Positions 43,528-47,363 of a stretch of DNA of 47,363 nt are shown in pieces. Positions within the stretch are counted from its first letter, which is position 1. Every line of letters starts with the position of its first letter. The position numbers and the translations under genes were made by a program. The notes beneath the pieces are model-generated. The model was not told where the DNA came from and ran no database searches. It was given only the letters and a program-made list of their open reading frames with translations. Source of the DNA: a gamma proteobacterium symbiont of Ctena orbiculata (GTDB taxonomy: Bacteria > Pseudomonadota > Gammaproteobacteria > Chromatiales > Chromatiaceae); contig NATW01000127.1 in NCBI GenBank assembly GCA_003094555.1, positions 1-47,363 of the forward strand. Direction: 5' to 3'.

Positions 43528-44118
43528 TCAAAAGATTCTATATTTTGGCTGGACTTGATCATCCTGCCAGATATCGTCCGGACTGACATATTCATCCCGT
43601 AGACTGAAAGGTACACCAACGCTGTTGAAACAGTCGTAGACTAATTCAGAGCAGATATATTTCCGATCCCGGGTGCGGCGGCTGATCTTGAACAGAATAC
43701 GCACCCCTATCCGCAGAATCTCAAAATTGTCATAGGGTTTGGTGAGTTCGTCCATGCCGTAGCTGATAGCCTGGTTGAGCCTCTCTTCATCCACTGGCGG
43801 ATTCACGTTTGCAATCACGATATGGCCTTTATAGGGACGGTTCTTGCCATGGTAGTCGCGAAGATACTTGGATAGCGGGGCCAATCGTACCCCGATCATG
43901 GTCTCACTCTCGAGTACAAAGATCCGCTGTAGCGTCGGATCCCTGTAGATCATGCCCACATGGCTCCATACTGAATGGGTGAAGCTTTGCACGGCTTGCG
44001 AAAAGAAATAGGAACCGGAACAGAACACCAGGTCGCCAGTCTGTAAATCCTGTCGCATGTCATCATATGGCTGCACCGGCAGTTGCTCGATCTCTTTCTT
44101 TGTAAGTGGGATTGCCAT
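43528..44118 (-). CDS. YiiX/YebB-like NlpC/P60-type amidase
   Basis: A 196-residue protein of the YiiX-like permuted papain fold (peptidase C92 group). TGDLVFCSGSYFFSQAVQSF is the first block, HVGMIYRD holds the family histidine, and YICSELVYDCF holds the conserved cysteine. The relative positions, histidine before cysteine, are those of permuted members. Substrates are thought to be lipids or lipoprotein/peptide amides; none can be read here. No signal peptide is visible. ATG 44118 follows AGGTG. The gene ends two bases from the pyruvate kinase stop, in convergent orientation. Confidence 0.82.
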   Translation of the reverse strand: MAIPLTKKEIEQLPVQPYDDMRQDLQTGDLVFCSGSYFFSQAVQSFTHSVWSHVGMIYRDPTLQRIFVLESETMIGVRLAPLSKYLRDYHGKNRPYKGHIVIANVNPPVDEERLNQAISYGMDELTKPYDNFEILRIGVRILFKISRRTRDRKYICSELVYDCFNSVGVPFSLRDEYVSPDDIWQDDQVQPKYRIF

Positions 44119-44446
44119 AGCGCTCACCTGATAACCTAGGGTAAGAATCCTACAGATCTTACTATCGCATTAAAAACTATGCATCAACACAGCCGCTATG
44201 CCGGTTGCTGCAACTGTCAGCCATATGCTTCAGAAGCGGAATACTAGTAAATCCAGAGAGCCAACATAGACGGGCTTGGTTGCGTGACTATGCTTTTTTA
44301 CTGTCGTTTTTAAGAAGATTCAGGATGGGAGCCTTGACCCAATTCCGGTCAGGATTGACGCATCAGTGACTGGCCTGAGAAGAGAGGATACATACAGGGG
44401 CAAAAACCCGCCAGCACGGAGGCATGCTGACGGGCGTAGAGAGGGG
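44119..44446. other. Intergenic region between the YiiX-like gene and sodB
   Basis: About 330 bases without a gene. The right end holds the sodB terminator. The rest presumably holds the promoter of the YiiX-like gene, but no strong -35/-10 pair was found. Confidence 0.45.
44402..44434 (-). terminator. Intrinsic terminator of sodB
   Basis: On the minus strand a ten-base stem formed by CCCGTCAGCA and TGCTGGCGGG (44434-44425 and 44416-44407, with one G-U pair) is followed by five T (44406-44402). It stands 12 bases past the sodB stop codon. Confidence 0.88.
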
Positions 44447-45028
44447 TTAACTCATATTGCTCGCGACAAAGTCCCAGTTCACCACCTTCCAGAAGGCCTC
44501 CAGATAGGCGGGTCGCGCATTGCGATAGTCGATATAGTAGGCATGCTCCCACACGTCGGCGGTGAGCAGGGCCTTTTTACCCGAGGTCATCGGCGAGCCC
44601 GCATTCGAGGTGTTGAAGATCTCCAGACTGCCGTCATCATTCTGTACCAGCCAGGTCCAACCGGAACCGAAGTTGGTTGCGCCGGCGGTGGCGAACTGCT
44701 TTTTGAACTCATCAAAGGAGCCGAAGGTGGCGTTGATGGCATCCGCCAGTGCGCCGCTGGGGGCGTTGGCATCGTTGGGACTGCGCAGACAGTTCCAGTA
44801 GAAGGTGTGATTCCAGATCTGGGCGGCGTTGTTGAATACACCGCCTGATGATTTCATGATGATCTCTTCCAGGGAGGCGTTCTCGAACTCTGTACCGGGG
44901 ATCAGGTTGTTGAGATTGGTCACATAGGTGTTGTGGTGCTTTCCGTGATGAAACTCCAATGTCTCTTTCGATATAACAGGTTCCAGTGCGTCGATTGCAT
45001 AGGGCAGTGCGGGTAGTTCATGGGCCAT
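44447..45028 (-). CDS. sodB: Superoxide dismutase, Fe (SodB)
   Basis: A 193-residue iron superoxide dismutase that turns superoxide into oxygen and hydrogen peroxide. The metal ligands are in [13 protein letters not shown] (His27 type), NHTFYWNC (His74 type), and [10 protein letters not shown] (aspartate and histidine). The [13 protein letters not shown] and GSGWTWLV phrases suit the iron rather than manganese form. The true start is ATG 45028 with AAGGAG ahead of it; the longer frame to 45175 lacks support. A matched terminator closes the unit. Confidence 0.96.
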   Translation of the reverse strand: MAHELPALPYAIDALEPVISKETLEFHHGKHHNTYVTNLNNLIPGTEFENASLEEIIMKSSGGVFNNAAQIWNHTFYWNCLRSPNDANAPSGALADAINATFGSFDEFKKQFATAGATNFGSGWTWLVQNDDGSLEIFNTSNAGSPMTSGKKALLTADVWEHAYYIDYRNARPAYLEAFWKVVNWDFVASNMS

Positions 45029-45116
45029 GGAATGGTACTCCTTCGTTTGATATGAATTCTTGTTGTGATCCTCGTGATAGAGAGATCCGATCAATAACCT
45101 AGTAGAATGGTCAGCT

Positions 45117-45145
45117 ATTCTAGCGGTGCAATAGCCGGGATGCAA
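45117..45145 (-). promoter_or_regulatory. Candidate sigma-70 promoter of sodB
   Basis: On the minus strand, TTGCAT (45145-45140) and TAGAAT (45122-45117) lie 17 bases apart. The -10 matches five of six consensus positions and the -35 matches three. It is about 90 bases upstream of the sodB start codon. Confidence 0.42.
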
Positions 45146-45292
45146 CAGGGGGTGTTGTGGGGGAAATAGTACCACTCTTGTTGGGATTTTGTAGTTGGGA
45201 TTGGGTTGGTGCTTGGCTTTATTCTATTGCCCTAAATTGGCTGAAATAATATGCGGTTCAGTAATCTGATTTCTAGAGGGGTGCCACAACCC

Positions 45293-45398
45293 GGTGCCTG
45301 ACAGTTGTCTTTCTCCGACGCCCCGACAGCACATCCCTGTGCTGACGAGGCTTGCACGGCATCCCTGCCGTTTCTGCGAAAGACAACCGTCAGGCGCC
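45293..45398. repeat. Compound palindromic extragenic repeat
   Basis: The outer arms, 45293-45313 and 45378-45398, are complementary at 19 of 21 positions. Between them lie two smaller hairpins built on an ATCCCTG centre: AGCACATCCCTGTGCT (stem AGCACA/TGTGCT type) and ACGGCATCCCTGCCGT. The whole would fold into a cruciform-like four-way structure. It looks like a REP/MITE-type intergenic element; the ATCCCTG-centred hairpins are of a sort often seen in gammaproteobacterial genomes. No transposase is encoded. Confidence 0.7.
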
Positions 45399-45528
45399 TA
45401 CCTTTCGCTGTACGTCTAGAGTTGGATAAGGTTTCGACTTCACCCTCATAGTATGGGAGATTTGTGATACTGAATACTATTAAATCTGGTAATTGATCCA
45501 GAATTAAACAGAGATAAGTTGAGGGCTA

Positions 45529-47070
45529 ATGAACGCGATTGAGCTTAGTATCTTTGCCTCGCGCCTGGAAGCGGTCTGTGAAGAGATGGGGGCGGTGTTA
45601 CGCAATGCCGCCTTCTCACCCAATATTCGCGATCGGCTCGATTTTTCCTGTGCGGTGTTTGATGACCAGGGCGAGCTATGCGCCCAGGCCGCACATATCC
45701 CGGTTCACCTCGGCAGCATGGCCTATGCCATGGCGGACATCGTCGCCAAGGTGGAGTGGCGCGAGGGGGACATGGTGGTATTGAACGATCCCTTTCTGGG
45801 GGGGACTCACCTGCCAGATGTCACGCTTATCGCTCCGCTCTTTTGGGAGGGCCGGCTGACGGCCTTTCTGGTCAACCGGGCGCATCATGCCGATATCGGT
45901 GCAAGTTCGCCGGGTTCTATGCCGGTATCACACTCCCTTGATCAGGAGGGGCGTGTGATACCGCCGGGCAGATTGGTCAGGGGTGGGGCTATGGATAGGG
46001 ATTTTCTCACCTCGATCACCCGGGATAATCGCAATCCAGGAGAATCAGAAGGTGATTTTGCAGCCCAGGTCAGTGCCAATAGAAACGGTCTGAAGCGACT
46101 CGCCCAGTTGATTGATGAATGGGGCAGGGATGCCTTTCTGTCCGGCCTGGGTGAGCTGAATGCCTATGCAGAGCGTCTGGCGCGGGGGGCGTTGCAACAG
46201 ATACCTCCCGGAGAGTATCGCTTCAAGGATTTCATGGATGACGATGGTCAGGGTAATCGTGATATCCCGATTCAGGTCAGATTGGTTGTGAAACCGGAAA
46301 CCATCCTGGTCGATTTCAGTGGCACCGCCGATCAGGTTGGGGGGAATATCAATGCCCCCTTATCGGTGGCCGCCGCTGCTGTCTACTATGTGTTTCGCTG
46401 TTTGATGCCACCCCAGACACCGGCCTGCGCAGGCAGCTTCCGGGCCATTCGGTTACGGGTTCCCGCGGGTTGTCTGCTGAATGCCAAACGCCCGGCCGCC
46501 GTCGCGGCGGGCAATGTGGAGACCAGCACCCGGGTGGTGGATGTGGTGCTCGGGGCCCTGGCCCAGGTGTTGCCGGATGAGATTCCTGCGGCAAGTCACG
46601 GCAGTATGAATAATCTGGCCATGGGTAGTGTCAGTGGCGATCTTCCCTGGGACTATTACGAAACCATCGGCGGCGGCATGGGGGCGGGCAAGAAGGGGGG
46701 TGGGCTAGATGGCGTACAGACCCATATGACCAATACCCTGAACACCCCGATCGAGGTGATTGAGGCGCGTTTCCCGGTGCGGGTGCTCAGTTACGGCATA
46801 CGTCGGGGTTCCGGGGGGGCGGGTGCCAGGCAGGGGGGCGATGGCCTGGTACGATGTTTCAGTTTCCTGGCGCCGACCCAGGTCACCCTGTTGACCGAGA
46901 GGCGGATTCATCCCCCCTGGGGATCTGCCGGTGGTCAGCCCGGACGGGCAGGGATCAACCGGCATAATGAAAAACTCCTCCCGGCCAAGGTCGCTGTGAT
47001 GGTCGAGGCGGGGGACACTATCACCATTGAGACCCCCGGTGGGGGTGGCTGGGGTGCCACCGGGAAGTGA
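45529..47070 (+). CDS. Hydantoinase B/oxoprolinase family protein, orphan
   Basis: A 513-residue protein of the HyuB/N-methylhydantoinase-B family, which with HyuA subunits opens hydantoin or 5-oxoproline rings using ATP. The family blocks are [13 protein letters not shown]-like [65 protein letters not shown] and the glycine-rich TPGGGGWG end. HyuA is absent both before and after it. It could act with a HyuA encoded elsewhere or on its own. A long AT-rich leader precedes it. Confidence 0.88.
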   Translation: MNAIELSIFASRLEAVCEEMGAVLRNAAFSPNIRDRLDFSCAVFDDQGELCAQAAHIPVHLGSMAYAMADIVAKVEWREGDMVVLNDPFLGGTHLPDVTLIAPLFWEGRLTAFLVNRAHHADIGASSPGSMPVSHSLDQEGRVIPPGRLVRGGAMDRDFLTSITRDNRNPGESEGDFAAQVSANRNGLKRLAQLIDEWGRDAFLSGLGELNAYAERLARGALQQIPPGEYRFKDFMDDDGQGNRDIPIQVRLVVKPETILVDFSGTADQVGGNINAPLSVAAAAVYYVFRCLMPPQTPACAGSFRAIRLRVPAGCLLNAKRPAAVAAGNVETSTRVVDVVLGALAQVLPDEIPAASHGSMNNLAMGSVSGDLPWDYYETIGGGMGAGKKGGGLDGVQTHMTNTLNTPIEVIEARFPVRVLSYGIRRGSGGAGARQGGDGLVRCFSFLAPTQVTLLTERRIHPPWGSAGGQPGRAGINRHNEKLLPAKVAVMVEAGDTITIETPGGGGWGATGK

Positions 47071-47166
47071 CTGTCTCACTTAAAACCCATGTGAGAGTGA
47101 GGAGAATGCACCACCCCTGCTGGGCTAGTATCTGGATGGGGATAAAGATTTTATCGAGGTTTGGCT

Positions 47167-47363
47167 ATGGCGGGTTGCGATTGCGGCAATGACATAAAGT
47201 TTGATGGGGTTTCGCAAAGCTACAAGCGGATCCTCTGGTTGGTTATCGCCATCAATGCCACCATGTTCATTGTCGAGATAGGTGCCAGCCTGGTGTCGAA
47301 TTCCATGGCCCTGCGTGCCGATGCACTCGATTTTCTCGGCGATTCCCTGACCTATGCAATCAC
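47167..47363 (+). CDS. Cation diffusion facilitator transporter (5' part, cut by window edge)
   Basis: The first 65 codons read MAGCDCGNDIKF, then YKRILWLVIAINATMFIVEIGA with a first membrane helix, then SNSMALRADALDFLGDSLTYAI. The ALRADALDFLGDSLT segment is the CDF signature with the metal-binding aspartates of the second helix. Such transporters export Zn, Co, Cd or Fe. The cysteine-rich start (CDC) may bind metal. The end of the gene lies outside the window. Confidence 0.87.
   Translation, partial: MAGCDCGNDIKFDGVSQSYKRILWLVIAINATMFIVEIGASLVSNSMALRADALDFLGDSLTYAI

Larger units (their letters stand above)
45029..45528. other. Intergenic region between sodB and the hydantoinase-B gene
   Basis: A 500-base gene-free region. 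It contains the sodB promoter candidate, the compound palindrome at 45293-45398, and an AT-rich tract before the hydantoinase-B gene that presumably holds its promoter. No small gene was recognised. Confidence 0.55.

Overview
The window reads as a free-standing chromosomal stretch of a sulfur-oxidising gammaproteobacterium, most likely Chromatiales- or Sedimenticolaceae-like. That is inferred from the gene content (elongasome genes, GatCAB, thiocyanate hydrolase, a sulfide:quinone oxidoreductase with DsrE/TusA, and a tungsten-type aldehyde oxidoreductase); no rRNA or other taxonomic marker is present. There is no tRNA, rRNA, CRISPR array or prophage. The only mobile-element trace is a lone IS3-type OrfA.

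Layout. 1-9332 (minus): a ten-gene cell-wall elongation run, mreB-mreC-mreD-mrdA-rodA-mltB-rlpA-dacA-ybeD-lipB, with mreC apparently starting on ATT. 9557-11762 (minus): a DUF6502/DUF5666 pair. 12272-15591 (plus): gatC-gatA-gatB, the tRNA-dependent amidotransferase. 15657-17882: a secreted metzincin protease with a C-terminal anchor.

18030-31397 is the most interesting region: a thiocyanate and sulfur island. It holds a stand-alone CbiM-like cobalt permease, a methyltransferase, a GlcF-like Fe-S protein, a CynR-like LysR regulator, the three thiocyanate hydrolase subunits in the order scnB-scnA-scnC, and the P15K cobalt-insertion factor. An ABC importer with two near-duplicate permeases follows, then a DsrE / TusA / SQR / DUF1641 sulfur module. 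A 75-base promoter block carrying an ATAG-N7-CTAT dyad is duplicated in front of the cobalt permease and of scnB, and a third dyad overlaps the regulator's start codon. The sequence therefore suggests one regulon: import (probably of thiocyanate), hydrolysis by a cobalt enzyme (SCN- to carbonyl sulfide and ammonia), cobalt supply for that enzyme, and onward handling of the released sulfur.

32043-35159: a divergent SLC13-type anion transporter and LysR regulator, with two matching ATTCC-N5-GGAAT dyads between them. 35160-40429: a tungsten-type aldehyde:ferredoxin oxidoreductase operon (Fe-S subunit, catalytic subunit, FAD subunit, MoaD-like protein), an unknown small protein and a putative molybdenum-cofactor carrier. 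It is preceded by tandem TGACA/TGTCA dyads and a long structured leader RNA candidate. 40483-43525: a coupled SDR / alpha-beta hydrolase / pyruvate kinase operon. 43528-45028 (minus): a YiiX-like amidase and sodB. 45293-45398 is a compound palindromic repeat. The window ends with an orphan hydantoinase-B gene and the first codons of a cation-diffusion-facilitator gene.
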